A stretch of 48,387 bases of DNA from Acidobacteriota bacterium (GTDB lineage Bacteria; Acidobacteriota; Vicinamibacteria; Vicinamibacterales; JAHECP01). The DNA lies in assembly GCA_024641665.1 (NCBI GenBank), contig JAHECP010000026.1:1-48387 (forward strand), in the 5' to 3' direction. The notes beneath the pieces are model-generated. The model saw only the letters and a list, made by a program, of their open reading frames with translations. It did no database searches and had not been told where the DNA came from. This document shows, piece after piece, positions 1 through 9,383 of the stretch (its first letter is position 1; every line of letters starts with the position of its first letter). The translations under genes and the position numbers were made by a program.

Positions 1-129
1 CGCGCGCTGGCGGCCACGGCGTTCGCCGAGCGGCGCGACCTCAGGCGCCGGCGCCGCGCGCCGACGGCGTCCGCCACGCCGTGGGCCGTCGCGCCGAGTC
101 CCCTGCCACCGCCCGAAGGAAGGCTCTCG
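1..129. other. Left-edge segment upstream of the ADOP permease
   Basis: This stretch holds no complete gene. The reading frame of the downstream permease stays open through it to the window edge, giving a low-complexity Arg/Pro/Ala-rich peptide that does not look like the usual ADOP N-terminal extension. A purine-rich AAGGAAGG at about 116-123 sits 6 bases before the GTG at 130 and supports a start there. It could also be the tail of an upstream gene cut by the edge. Confidence 0.4.
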
Positions 130-2535
130 GTGTGGATCGTCATCGACCGCTTGCACCGGGATCTCCGCTACGCCGTCCGCCACCTGGCGCGGTCGCCCCT
201 CTTCACGACCGTGGCCGTACTCTCGCTCGCCTTCGGCATGGCGGCGGCCATGGCCGTCTTCTCGGTGGCCAACGTGATGCTGTGGCAGCCGCCGCCGCAC
301 GTGCAGGACCCGGACGCGCTCGTCCGCCTCGTCTACGGCGCCCATGATGACGCCAGCGTGTGGTCGTATCCGGATTTCGAGGACACCCTGCGGGCCACGC
401 CCGCCCTGGTCGGCGCGGCCGCGTTCGGCGCGGACACCGCCGTGCTCGCGCATCCGGGCGGCGCGCCCCGCGAGACGGTGGCCGCGGAGGTTTCGGCCGG
501 CTACTTCGGCGTGCTCGGCGTCCGCATGGCGCTCGGGCGCGGCTTCCAGGCGTCGGACGTCGGCCCGGACGACGTCGTGGTTATCAGCCACGGGTTCTGG
601 CGCCGCGAGTTCGGCGGCAATCCCGCGGCGCTCGGGCAGCAGATCGACCTGAACGGACGGACGCTCACGATCGTCGGCGTCGCACCGCCCGGGCTGCGCC
701 TGCTCGAAGCGCCCGTGGAGCCGGGCGTGTGGGCCCTCGTCCCCCGCGACGAGCGCACGCAGCGGGGCTGGCACGGGCTGCGGGTGGTGGCGCGGCTCGC
801 GCCCGGCGCGACCATGGCCGCGCTCGACACCCAGCTCGCCGCGACGGCCCGCCTGCTCTTCGCGGCGCTCTCGCCGAAGGCGCAGCAGGCGTGGGGCGCG
901 ATGCCGCCCATCCGCGCAGTGCCCGAGCGCGACGCGCGGGTGCCGCTGGGCGATCGCCTCGTGGTGCTGGCTGGCCTCGGCGGCGTGCTCGTGGTCGTCC
1001 TGCTCGTGCTGGCCGTCGCAGCGTCGAACGTGGCGAACATGATGCTGACGCGCGCGTCGGAGCGGCAGGCCGAGATCGCCATGCGCCTGGCGCTGGGCGC
1101 CGCGCGGCGCCACGTCGTGACGCAGCTGCTCGTCGAGAGCGGCGTGGTTGCGGGCGCGGCGGGCGCCCTGGGGCTGCTGGTCGTGTACTGGGGGCTGCGC
1201 GCGCTCGCCTCCGGCCCGTTGGCGGTCGCCTTCCCGGCCGCCATCGTCATCGGTGTCGATCTGCGGGTGGCGTTGTTCGCGGCCGGGTTGACGCTCGCCA
1301 CGGGCCTCTTCTTCGGCCTGGCGCCGGCGCTGCACGCCACGCGGCCCGACCTCGTGTCCTCCCTCAAGGGCGCGCGGCCCTCGGCGCGGCACGGGCTGCG
1401 CCGCCTGATCGTGACGGCGCAGGTCGCCGGCTCGCTGGTCCTCGTGGTGTCGTCGCTCCTCTTCCTGCGCAGCTTCCAGGCGGCGCTCCATGCCAAGGTG
1501 GGCTTCGACCCCGACGGCGTGGTGGCCGTGCCGATCGATCTCACGCAGCGGCGCTACTCGGCAGACGCGGCCGCCCGGTTCTTCGACGAGCTCGAGGCCC
1601 GCGTCGCGGCCCTGCCCGGGGTCGACGCGGTGGCCCTCGCGCGAGTGCTGCCTCTCGGCGGCACCAACATCCGCGAGGGCGGCCTCGAGGTCGAAGGACA
1701 CCCGGCGCCAGTCGGCGACGAGCCGTCGGCGGCGCTCAACACCGTCTCGCCCGGCTACTTCGCGCTCCTGCGCGTGCCGCTCGTCGCGGGCCGCGCGTTC
1801 ACGGCCGCCGACCGCGCGGGCGCGCCGCCGGTCGCGATCGTCAACGAGGCGTTCGCCGCCGAATTCTGGTCGGGTCAGCCCGCCCTCGGCAAGCACCTGG
1901 GCAAGCGCGAGGTCGTGGGCGTCGTGCGCAACGCGAGCTACGTGTCGATCGGCGAGGCGCCGCGCGCCCACATCTGGACGCCCCTGGCGCAGAACCCGGA
2001 CCCGCGGCGGACGCTGCTGGTTCGCATCTCCAACGGCACCGCCCTCGCGCCAGAGATCGTGCGCCTCGTGCACGAGCTGGACACGACGCTGCTCGTCCGC
2101 GCGCAGCCGATGAGCGAGATCACCGCGCAGGCCACCCTGCCGCTGCGCATCCTGTCGGCCGCGCTGGGCGTCGCGGGCCTGATCGCGCTCGCGCTCGCGA
2201 TGATGGGCGTCTACGGGGTGATGGCGTACGTGGTGAGCCTGCGCGCCAGGGAGATGGGCATCCGGATCGCGCTCGGCGCCGACCCGGCTGCCCTGTCGAG
2301 GATGGTGGTGCGGGAGGGCCTGGCGCTGGCCGCCGCGGGGCTCGTCCTGGGCCTCGCCGGCGCCGTCGGGCTCGCCCACCTCGCGCGCGCGCTGCTCGTC
2401 GGCATCGGTCCGTTCGACCCGGTGTCGATCGCCGGCGGCGCGACCTTGCTCGCCCTGTCGGCCGCCGCCGCGAGCTACCTGCCCGCGCGCCGGGCCGCGC
2501 GGATCGATCCGATCGTGTCGCTGAGGGCGGAATGA
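130..2535 (+). CDS. ADOP-family (duplicated orphan) MacB/FtsX-like permease
   Basis: An 801-residue inner-membrane permease with the duplicated layout of acidobacterial orphan permeases. A first membrane segment (about residues 25-50) is followed by a MacB-type periplasmic core domain (about 50-275), a first FtsX block with several membrane helices (about 275-400, containing the typical ERQAEIAMRLALGA signature), then a second membrane segment and periplasmic domain (about 425-665) and a C-terminal FtsX block (about 670-801, REMGIRIALGA). Both repeats carry the characteristic E-I/G-I-R-x-A-L-G-A motif. No ATPase gene is adjacent, as is usual for this family, and its substrate is unknown. The start is the GTG at 130, chosen for the AAGGAAGG just upstream. 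It lacks the roughly 80-residue soluble N-terminal region that many ADOPs carry. It converges on the M14 peptidase gene with 27 bases between the stops. Confidence 0.9.
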   Translation: MWIVIDRLHRDLRYAVRHLARSPLFTTVAVLSLAFGMAAAMAVFSVANVMLWQPPPHVQDPDALVRLVYGAHDDASVWSYPDFEDTLRATPALVGAAAFGADTAVLAHPGGAPRETVAAEVSAGYFGVLGVRMALGRGFQASDVGPDDVVVISHGFWRREFGGNPAALGQQIDLNGRTLTIVGVAPPGLRLLEAPVEPGVWALVPRDERTQRGWHGLRVVARLAPGATMAALDTQLAATARLLFAALSPKAQQAWGAMPPIRAVPERDARVPLGDRLVVLAGLGGVLVVVLLVLAVAASNVANMMLTRASERQAEIAMRLALGAARRHVVTQLLVESGVVAGAAGALGLLVVYWGLRALASGPLAVAFPAAIVIGVDLRVALFAAGLTLATGLFFGLAPALHATRPDLVSSLKGARPSARHGLRRLIVTAQVAGSLVLVVSSLLFLRSFQAALHAKVGFDPDGVVAVPIDLTQRRYSADAAARFFDELEARVAALPGVDAVALARVLPLGGTNIREGGLEVEGHPAPVGDEPSAALNTVSPGYFALLRVPLVAGRAFTAADRAGAPPVAIVNEAFAAEFWSGQPALGKHLGKREVVGVVRNASYVSIGEAPRAHIWTPLAQNPDPRRTLLVRISNGTALAPEIVRLVHELDTTLLVRAQPMSEITAQATLPLRILSAALGVAGLIALALAMMGVYGVMAYVVSLRAREMGIRIALGADPAALSRMVVREGLALAAAGLVLGLAGAVGLAHLARALLVGIGPFDPVSIAGGATLLALSAAAASYLPARRAARIDPIVSLRAE

Positions 2536-2562
2536 GGAAGATCATTGCCGATTGTCGACGCC

Positions 2563-5220
2563 CTATTTCATCGTCGACGTGTACAGCGCGTTGAACAGCA
2601 ACGGGAACGTCGCGTGCGTCTGTGCGCGGTGCTGCGGGCGGAGGCCGAACAGCACCAGGCGGCCCGGCATCAGATCGATCGAGACGACGGCGGCGCGACC
2701 CGCCATCAGGTCCTCGCCCTTCAGCCAGCCCGACGCCACGATGCCCGAGTTCGGGTAGCGCGCAATCACCTTGACCGCGTCGGACGAGAAGCCCTCGACC
2801 AGCTCGAAGAACGGGCTGTTGTTGTAGAAGCCGTAGGTGCCGGCCGCGACACCGTACCCGATCGGCTGGCTGTCGTCCACCTGCACGTTGACGATGGTGC
2901 CCGGCGCGAAGTGCTCGTCGCGGCTCAGCTTCGCCTTGATGTCGCGCACGGGAATCGGCCACTGCTCGATCGCGAGGTCGCTCGCCTGGCCCAGCGTGAC
3001 GAGCGTGCCGCCGCCCGCCACGAACGCCTTCAGCGCCTCGAGCCCGTCGTCGCCGATCCCGCCGCGGTACTCCGGCTTGATCCACGCGCCGGTCTGGCCG
3101 TTGACGATGGCGCGCGGCGACTGGTCGGCGAGGATGACCACGTCGAACTTGTCGCCGAGCTTGCCCGCCTTGACGTCGGCGTTGTGGATCGACGTCAGGG
3201 TGAACCCGTACTGCTCGAGCACCCAGCGCGTCCAGCCTTCGTCCATGTTGCCGCCGCCCCAAGGCTGGTACATGGCGATGCGGGGCGCGCGCACCCGTGC
3301 GCCGGCCGCCGCGCCGCGCGTGGCCGGCCCGGCCGTCACGTCGAGGTCGAGCTCGGTCGCGAGCGCCTCCAGCCGGGCTCGGGCGACGCCGCTCACCGCC
3401 ACGCGCGCCGCGCCGCCGGCGCCGCCCTCGAACGCCACCTCGGCGCCGTCCTTGAGCAGCCGGTTGATGGCGATGGCCGTGTCGGGTCCGGTGTAGGGGA
3501 ACACGAAACGCGGGCCATTGCCGGTAACCCGGCCCGCCGGCACCGCCACCGGATCGCCGACCGGCGCGAGCACCGCGGCCGCCGGCACCGGGTCCTTCAG
3601 GAAGACCGTGTCCACCCCGAGCAGCATCCCGAGCGACCAGGCAGTCACGTCGTAGGGCGGCTCGGGCGGCGAGTCGGGCGTCCGGCGCACCTCGGGATAC
3701 GTCTGCTTCTCGAGCATGTCCTTGGCGTAGCGCGCGAAGACCTGCGACATCGGCACGACGAATGTGCCGGCCGGATAGCTCTTCCCCCCGGTCTCGAACG
3801 CCGCGCCGGCGCGCGACACCTCGACGCCGCCCATGCGCAGCCGCTCGACGAGGTGCACCGCCTCGCGCGGATCGTGCTGGCCGGCAACCGGGATGACGAT
3901 GGCCGCGACGTCGTCGATCCGCCCGGGCTCGACGGTGCGGGCGTTGACATCGTAGATGTGCCGCAGCAGCGTCTCGCGGCGGTCCGCCGTGGTATTGAGC
4001 AGGCCCATCGTGGCGATGAGCTCATAGTCCACGATGTCGCGGAGCGTCCAGTGGCCGCCCAGCCAGGGCTGCGGGTACTCCGTGCGCGGCATCACGTCGC
4101 GCGGCGCCGGGACCGGCTGGTTCGGATCACGGCCGAAGCCGCCACCGCGGCCGCCGCCCTCGGCCCCGGGCGCCACGACGCCGAGCCGGGCCTTCTGCTG
4201 GTCAATCGGCATCGCGATGCGGACGCTCGCCATCTCGGTCAGCAGGCCGACCTCGTTGTGCCACCACCCGGCCCACGCCATGGCGCCTTCCCAGAAGTTC
4301 GTGTAGGTGGAGTTGTAGATGATGCCGGTCTTCCCCGCCGCCTCGAGCGCCGCGGCCTGCGACTGCCCCAGGATGCCGTTCCAGCGGTAGATGAGCGGGT
4401 CCACGTTCGGGTTGATCGGATCGGTGGCGGGCATCACGAAGATGCGGGCGCCGTTGCTGCCCATCTGGTGCTCGTCGAGCCACACCGCGGGGAACCAGTC
4501 GTGCCAGATCAGCTTCGCGGTGAGCTGGCTCTCCTTCTGCGTGAACATGTACATGTCGCGGTTGTTGTCGTGCCCCACGTAGGGGTGGTACAGCCACGGC
4601 GTGGACGTGCCCGCGTACGGCGTCCCGAGCGTCTCGTTGAACCAGTCGGTCACCATGATCTGGCCGTCGGGGTTGAGGCTGGGCACCAGGAGGAAGATCA
4701 CGTTGTCGAGGATCTTCTTCACCTCGGGCGACTGGTCGGTGGCGAGCCGATGCACGAGCTCCACCGACATCTGCGTCGCGCCGATCTCGGTCGCGTGGAT
4801 GCTGCAGGTCACGATGACGACGGCCTTGCCGGTGCGGAAGATCTCGTCGCGCTCGGCGGCGGTCGGCGCGCCGCCCTGGAAGTACAGCTTGCGCTCGAGC
4901 GCCTTGAAGTGGTCGAGGTTCTGCAGCGTCTCGGGCGCGCTGATCTCGAGCACGATGAACGGGACGCCGTTGGTGGACTTGCCGAGCTCGCGGAAGTTCA
5001 CGCGCGGCGAGGCGCCGGCCACCATCTTCATGTACTCGACGATCTTGTCCCACCGCACGAGCTTGTTGTCGGTGCCGACACGGAAGCCGAGGAACTGCTC
5101 CGGCGTCTGGATGGCGGCCTGCGGCGCGGCGTCCAGGCGCGCGGTCAGCGGCGCCACGCGCCAGCCCGCGACGACCAGCAGCGTCGCGAGAGCAATCGGA
5201 ATGGCACGGCGAGCACGCAT
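2563..5220 (-). CDS. Secreted M14-family zinc carboxypeptidase
   Basis: An 885-residue exported metallopeptidase. Residues 1 to about 30 form a signal peptide or N-terminal anchor. The peptidase M14 core follows: zinc ligands His142 and Glu145 in SIHATEIG, the NPDG motif at 183-186, the substrate-binding Asn-Arg pair in HDNNRD (219-221), a likely third zinc ligand His251 in DEHQMG, and a candidate catalytic Glu329 in LLTEMAS. The C-terminal half (about 400-885) is a long extension, with glycine-rich segments, seen in large bacterial M14 proteins; its last third may be a class I glutamine amidotransferase-like fold (inference). The ATG at 5220 is chosen because it opens the signal peptide and has AAAGGAT about 10 bases upstream. 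Probable role: trimming peptides in the periplasm or outside the cell. Confidence 0.88.
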   Translation of the reverse strand: MRARRAIPIALATLLVVAGWRVAPLTARLDAAPQAAIQTPEQFLGFRVGTDNKLVRWDKIVEYMKMVAGASPRVNFRELGKSTNGVPFIVLEISAPETLQNLDHFKALERKLYFQGGAPTAAERDEIFRTGKAVVIVTCSIHATEIGATQMSVELVHRLATDQSPEVKKILDNVIFLLVPSLNPDGQIMVTDWFNETLGTPYAGTSTPWLYHPYVGHDNNRDMYMFTQKESQLTAKLIWHDWFPAVWLDEHQMGSNGARIFVMPATDPINPNVDPLIYRWNGILGQSQAAALEAAGKTGIIYNSTYTNFWEGAMAWAGWWHNEVGLLTEMASVRIAMPIDQQKARLGVVAPGAEGGGRGGGFGRDPNQPVPAPRDVMPRTEYPQPWLGGHWTLRDIVDYELIATMGLLNTTADRRETLLRHIYDVNARTVEPGRIDDVAAIVIPVAGQHDPREAVHLVERLRMGGVEVSRAGAAFETGGKSYPAGTFVVPMSQVFARYAKDMLEKQTYPEVRRTPDSPPEPPYDVTAWSLGMLLGVDTVFLKDPVPAAAVLAPVGDPVAVPAGRVTGNGPRFVFPYTGPDTAIAINRLLKDGAEVAFEGGAGGAARVAVSGVARARLEALATELDLDVTAGPATRGAAAGARVRAPRIAMYQPWGGGNMDEGWTRWVLEQYGFTLTSIHNADVKAGKLGDKFDVVILADQSPRAIVNGQTGAWIKPEYRGGIGDDGLEALKAFVAGGGTLVTLGQASDLAIEQWPIPVRDIKAKLSRDEHFAPGTIVNVQVDDSQPIGYGVAAGTYGFYNNSPFFELVEGFSSDAVKVIARYPNSGIVASGWLKGEDLMAGRAAVVSIDLMPGRLVLFGLRPQHRAQTHATFPLLFNALYTSTMK

Positions 5221-5284
5221 GGGTCGAGATCCTTTCGGTCGAATCGAGCGTCGCGGCGAGGTGTCCGGGGGTGCCGCGAGCGAC

Positions 5285-5293
5285 ACTATAGCA
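5285..5293 (-). promoter_or_regulatory. Extended -10 promoter element for the M14 peptidase gene
   Basis: The minus strand reads TGCTATAGT, an extended -10 (TGC plus TATAGT), identical to the one before aroA. It predicts transcription from about 5278 and a leader of about 58 bases to the ATG at 5220. The place where a -35 would lie falls inside the REP-like repeat at 5305-5333, and no good -35 is visible. Confidence 0.5.
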
Positions 5294-5304
5294 GAAGGGG
5301 GGTC

Positions 5305-5333
5305 GCGGAAAAGGGGACGGGAGCCATTTCCGC
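5305..5333. repeat. REP-like element, single degenerate copy
   Basis: Contains the core GGGGACGGGAGCCATTTCC, one base different from the arms of the paired palindromes at 8439-8506 and 9384-9463. Here it stands alone but is itself bounded by a short inverted repeat (GCGGAAA/TTTCCGC). It lies between the VPS10 gene and the M14 gene, in the -35 area of the M14 promoter. Confidence 0.75.
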
Positions 5334-5348
5334 GTCCGGCCGTACGCC

Positions 5349-5386
5349 GGACGGGCCGCGCCGCTCGAAAGCGGCGCGGCCCGTCC
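5349..5386 (-). terminator. Strong hairpin between VPS10 and M14 genes
   Basis: A perfect 17-bp stem closed by a CGAA tetraloop (loop at 5366-5369), starting 24 bases past the stop codon of the VPS10-type gene. There is no T-run, so intrinsic termination is inferred from position and stem strength only; it could instead block 3' exonucleases. Confidence 0.55.
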
Positions 5387-5409
5387 GCGTCACGATGGCC
5401 GACCGCCGC

Positions 5410-8352
5410 CTACCGGAGCGGCTCGTCGGCCTTCACCACGACCGTCGTGGTGTAGTCCTTGCCGCCGACCGACAGCTTCACCAGGTAGGTGCCCGGCTGC
5501 ACGGGCGGCCCCTGCCGCGCGAACCGTCGGAACTGCCCGGGCACGCCCGCCGGCAGATTGGGCCGGGCGGGCGCGTTGCCCCGCAGGTCCCACTGCACGC
5601 GGTTGAGCCCCGCGTCCTTGGTCCCGTCGAGGTTCCGCACGACCTTGCCGGTGATGTCGGAAACCGCGATCTTCACATCGCCCGACGCGGCGCCCTTCAT
5701 GTAGTAGCTGATGGCCGTCCCCGGCTCCGGGTTCTGCCCCTCGAAGTTCTTGGCCCCGCCGACGTCGCGACCCAGGTAGGGATCGGTGAACCACTGCGTG
5801 GCCGCCCGCGGCTCGAACAGGTGGACGTCCTCGGCCATCGCCTTGGCGTCGAGCGCCTCGAGCGCCGTGAGGTCGTCCACGATCCAGATGCTGCGGCCGT
5901 GCGTCGCGGCGATCAGGTCGTGGTCGCGCGGGTGGATCAGGATGTCGTCGATCGGCACGGTTGGCAGCGCGGTCATGAACGGCTTCCACGATTTCCCCGC
6001 GTCGAGGGACACGTAGAACGCGTACTCGGTGCCGAGGTAGAGGATGTCCTTGTTCACCCGGTCCTCGCGGACGACGTTCAGCTGCCCGTCGGGCAGGTTG
6101 CCGGTGAGCGACTGCCAGGTCTGGCCGTAGTCGCGCGTGACGAAGAGGTACGACTTGTGGTCGTCGGTCCGGTGGCCGTCGAAGGTGACGTAGCAGATGG
6201 CCGCGTCGAAGTGCGACGACTCGACGCGCGACACGAACGTCCCGTCGGGCACCGGCACCTTGCTCACCACGTTCGTGAAGGTGATCCCGTCGTCACGACT
6301 CACCTGCAGGTTGCCGTCGTCGGTCCCCGCCCAGATGACGCCCGGCATCACGGACGACTCGGCCACCGTGGTGATCACGCTGTTGGTGGAGTAGCCGTCG
6401 AACTTCGAGGCCATCGGCGCCATGCCGTCCACGCCCATGATCGGCAGCTTGAAGCGGTCGACCTGCCGCGTGAGATCCTCGGAGGCGCGCCAGGTGTCGC
6501 CGCGATCGAGCGAGATGAACACGCGGTTGCCGCCCACGATCAGCTTGCGCGGATTGTTGGGCGAGATCACGAGCGGCGTGTTCCAGTAGAAGCGGTACTC
6601 GGTGCCGGCCGGCGGCTCGGGCACGATGTTGGCCTCGCGCCCGCCGCCGAAACCGAACTGCGCCGCCATGCGCTCCATGGCCGCGCGCTGCTGGGCCTGG
6701 GCCCGCTCCTCCGGCGTCGTCGGCGGCCGCTGCGGCGCCGGCGCCGCGCGCGGTTTGATGTTGGCGCGCTCGCCCGTCCGGAGGTCGAGGCGGCCCATGT
6801 TGCCGTCCTGCGACTCGGAGTAGACCGTGTTGGGATCGGTCGGGTCCACCTGCGCGTAGAACCCGTCGCCGCCGCCCACGCGGAACCAGTCGGCGTTCAC
6901 GATGCCCTGGTTGGTGCGCGCCGCGCTCGGGCCGCACCAGCTGCCGTTGTCCTGCAGGCCGCCGCAGATGTAGTACGGCGTCCGCAGGTCGGCGCCGATC
7001 GCGTAGAACTGCCCCACCGCGATCGTGTTGATGAACTCCCACGTCGCGCCCTGGTCCCAGCTCACGTCGATGCCGCCGTCGTTGCCGATCACCAGGTGCT
7101 TCGGGTTGGTCGGGTCGATCCACATCGCGTGGTGGTCGCTGTGCGCGATGCCCGCGACCTGCTTGAACGTCTTCCCGCCGTCGACCGACTTGAAGAAGGG
7201 CGCGCCGCCCGTGTAGACCACGTCCGCGTTCACCGGGTCCACGCGAATCAGGCTGTAGTACATCGGCCGGTTGTTCGTGTTGCTCACGACCTTCCAGGTC
7301 TTGCCGCCGTCGTCCGACCGCCAGACGCCGCTCTTCCCGGCGTCGGGCGGACCCTGCGGCGGCTGCTGGCCGAAGCCGCCCCCGAAGCCGCGGCCGGGCG
7401 GCTGGGGCTTCCCGTCGTCGGTCACGCCGCCGCCCGTGCCGGCGCCGGCGCCCACCTCGATCTGCGCGTACATCACCTTGGGGTTCGAGCGCTGGATGGC
7501 GATGCCGATCCGCCCCAGGATCCCGCCTCCGTCGGGCAGCCCGTGACCGGTCACCCGCTCCCAGGTCTTCCCCGCGTTGGTCGTCTTCCAGATCCCGCTG
7601 CCCGGCCCGCCGCCGTTGAAGCCGAACGGCGTGCGCCGGCGCTGGTAGGACGCCGCCCACAGCACGTTCGAGTTCTTCGGATCCATCACGAGCTCGGTGA
7701 ACCCGGTGTCGGCGTCGATCGACTTGATGTTGGCCCACGTCTTCCCGCCGTCGGTCGTCTTGTAGATGCCCCGCTCGGGATTCGGTCCGAACAGGTGTCC
7801 GAGCGCCGCGACGTAGACGATGTCCGGGTTCTTCGGATCGATGACGACGCGCGCGATCGTCTGGGTCTCCTTCAGCCCCATGTAGGTCCAGGTCTTCCCG
7901 GCATCGGTGGACTTGTAGACCCCGGCGCCGAACGACGAGCTCTGGCGGTTGTTGGCCTCGCCGGTGCCGACCCACACGATGTTGGGGCTCGACTCGCTGA
8001 CGGCCAGGGCGCCGACCGACACCACCGGCTCGACGTCGAAGACGGGCGTCCAGGTCGTGCCGGCGTTCTCGGTCTTCCACACGCCGCCGGTCGCGAAACC
8101 CACGTAGAGCGTGGACGGGTCACGGTCGAGCCCGACGATGTCGTCGATGCGCCCGCCCATGCTCGCCGGTCCGATGGAACGCCACTTGAAGGTCTTGAGC
8201 ACGGGGTCCGTGGACTGGTGGATCGGCAGGGTCGCAGGCTCCTCCGCCTGCTGACCCCGGCCACCCGGCCCCTGCGCAGCGACCGGCCGCACGCCGATGG
8301 CGAGTGCGCCGATCGCTACGGTCACGAGAAGCACACGTAGTCTCGAAGGCAT
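5410..8352 (-). CDS. VPS10/sortilin-type Asp-box (BNR) repeat exported protein
   Basis: A 980-residue exported protein. A signal peptide (about residues 1-27, ending VAA|Q) is followed by beta-propeller sequence with about eleven Asp-box motifs of the form S-x-D-x-G-x-T-W (for example STDAGKTW, TTDGGKTW, SDDGGKTW, SLDRGDTW, TRDYGQTW). This is the sortilin/VPS10-like propeller family of acidobacteria, often called a glycosyl hydrolase, but no glycosidase active site can be assigned. The last 110 or so residues resemble a FlgD/Ig-like domain with a helical insertion. The ATG at 8352 opens the signal peptide and has AGAGGAT upstream; a longer frame reading into the REP element is rejected. It lies beside an M14 peptidase, suggesting a shared role in handling extracellular peptides or proteins. 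Confidence 0.88.
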   Translation of the reverse strand: MPSRLRVLLVTVAIGALAIGVRPVAAQGPGGRGQQAEEPATLPIHQSTDPVLKTFKWRSIGPASMGGRIDDIVGLDRDPSTLYVGFATGGVWKTENAGTTWTPVFDVEPVVSVGALAVSESSPNIVWVGTGEANNRQSSSFGAGVYKSTDAGKTWTYMGLKETQTIARVVIDPKNPDIVYVAALGHLFGPNPERGIYKTTDGGKTWANIKSIDADTGFTELVMDPKNSNVLWAASYQRRRTPFGFNGGGPGSGIWKTTNAGKTWERVTGHGLPDGGGILGRIGIAIQRSNPKVMYAQIEVGAGAGTGGGVTDDGKPQPPGRGFGGGFGQQPPQGPPDAGKSGVWRSDDGGKTWKVVSNTNNRPMYYSLIRVDPVNADVVYTGGAPFFKSVDGGKTFKQVAGIAHSDHHAMWIDPTNPKHLVIGNDGGIDVSWDQGATWEFINTIAVGQFYAIGADLRTPYYICGGLQDNGSWCGPSAARTNQGIVNADWFRVGGGDGFYAQVDPTDPNTVYSESQDGNMGRLDLRTGERANIKPRAAPAPQRPPTTPEERAQAQQRAAMERMAAQFGFGGGREANIVPEPPAGTEYRFYWNTPLVISPNNPRKLIVGGNRVFISLDRGDTWRASEDLTRQVDRFKLPIMGVDGMAPMASKFDGYSTNSVITTVAESSVMPGVIWAGTDDGNLQVSRDDGITFTNVVSKVPVPDGTFVSRVESSHFDAAICYVTFDGHRTDDHKSYLFVTRDYGQTWQSLTGNLPDGQLNVVREDRVNKDILYLGTEYAFYVSLDAGKSWKPFMTALPTVPIDDILIHPRDHDLIAATHGRSIWIVDDLTALEALDAKAMAEDVHLFEPRAATQWFTDPYLGRDVGGAKNFEGQNPEPGTAISYYMKGAASGDVKIAVSDITGKVVRNLDGTKDAGLNRVQWDLRGNAPARPNLPAGVPGQFRRFARQGPPVQPGTYLVKLSVGGKDYTTTVVVKADEPLR

Positions 8353-8438
8353 GGGATGGATCCTCTGTTGAGGGAAAGACACCACGAGCAAGCTCGTCCG
8401 TCGTTTACGACGGGGAGCAGGCGGGTGCTTACCCTGGG

Positions 8439-8506
8439 GGAAAATGGGGACGGGAGCTATTTCCGGGTGTACGGACGGCTGGAAATAGCTCCCGTCCCCA
8501 TTTTCC
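8439..8506. repeat. REP-like palindrome pair (26-bp perfect inverted repeat)
   Basis: Two 26-bp arms (8439-8464 and 8481-8506) form a perfect inverted repeat around a 16-base loop. The core is GGGGACGGGAGCTATTT. The right arm ends 3 bases from the stop codon of the barrel gene at 8510, and the left arm lies 86 bases upstream of the VPS10 start. It would fold as a long hairpin in transcripts of either strand. Confidence 0.9.
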
Positions 8507-8509
8507 ACT

Positions 8510-9364
8510 CTACGGCACCCGGAACGCGCTGAACACGTACGTGTAGCCCAGCGTGACGCCGAAGCTGGGATCGCGGGAGGTCATGCCGAGGATCAGGCCT
8601 GCGTCCACCCGGCCGGCGCCGTGCGTGTAACGGGCGCCCACGCGCATCACGGCCCGGCTCTCGGTGCCCGCCGGAGGCACGCCCGACCGGGTATTGGCCC
8701 GGCCGTTCACCTCCCCCACCACCTCGACCCCCTGGGCGATGGCCCGGGCCACCGAGATGCCGTAGAGCAGGACGTCGTTCTGGTTGTTGGCTTTCGTGGG
8801 ATCGCCGAGGATCCCCAGGCCGATGTTGCCGACGACGCGGACGGACTGGACGGTCTTGCCGACGAGCGCCGTGGCGAGGAAGTCGGTCGTGTCGAGGCCC
8901 AGGCCGCTCTCGTTGCTCGCGTTGGGCAGCTTGGTCGCGAAGCGCACGCCGACGGCCGGCCGGCCCGCCGTCTCGCTCAGCACCCGGATCTTGGTGGCGA
9001 TGACGAGGTCCTCGACCGACGTGGTGCGGTCGCCGGTGGCCGTGACGAGATCGGCGAGCGGCGCGTCCTGCCGGTCGGTGATCACCAGCCGGTCGTGGAC
9101 GCCCCAGTCCATCTGCAGCTCGGCGATCGAGCTGAGGCCCACGCTCACGCCCAGGGTCGGCACACGGATCAGGTTGCCCTTGAGGCCCGACGCCGGGTAC
9201 AGGATGTCCTTCTGGTAGTCGACGCCGCCTTCGAGGAGGATCAGCCCGGAACCAATGGTCTCCGGGTCCTCGGTCACCAGGGGCCGCTGCTGCGCCAGCG
9301 CCGGGCGGGGCGCCGCCAGCGCCGCCGCGAGGCCGATCGTACCCACCCGCATCTTCCACGTCAT
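8510..9364 (-). CDS. Predicted outer-membrane beta-barrel protein
   Basis: A 284-residue protein with a signal peptide (about residues 1-24, ending ALA|QQ). After it come short alternating amphipathic strands with Gly, aromatic and polar residues typical of outer-membrane barrels, ending VFSAFRVP. The motifs resemble small porin-like proteins of the phenol-degradation meta-pathway family (PF13557); this is pattern recognition, not a search result. The ATG at 9364 is preceded by AGGAGG (9380-9375 on the minus strand). The ribosome site lies only 3 bases from the REP-like palindrome at 9384-9463, so a hairpin forms the start of its leader if it is co-transcribed with dtd. Confidence 0.7.
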   Translation of the reverse strand: MTWKMRVGTIGLAAALAAPRPALAQQRPLVTEDPETIGSGLILLEGGVDYQKDILYPASGLKGNLIRVPTLGVSVGLSSIAELQMDWGVHDRLVITDRQDAPLADLVTATGDRTTSVEDLVIATKIRVLSETAGRPAVGVRFATKLPNASNESGLGLDTTDFLATALVGKTVQSVRVVGNIGLGILGDPTKANNQNDVLLYGISVARAIAQGVEVVGEVNGRANTRSGVPPAGTESRAVMRVGARYTHGAGRVDAGLILGMTSRDPSFGVTLGYTYVFSAFRVP

Positions 9365-9383
9365 CGACACCACTCCTCCTGTT

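Noticed and set aside
2545-8340. Open frame of 1,931 codons on the plus strand opposite the M14 and VPS10 genes
   Set aside because: It runs antisense to two well-recognised exported proteins, is made mostly of Arg, His, Val, Asp and Gly and has no domain; an effect of high GC at third codon positions.
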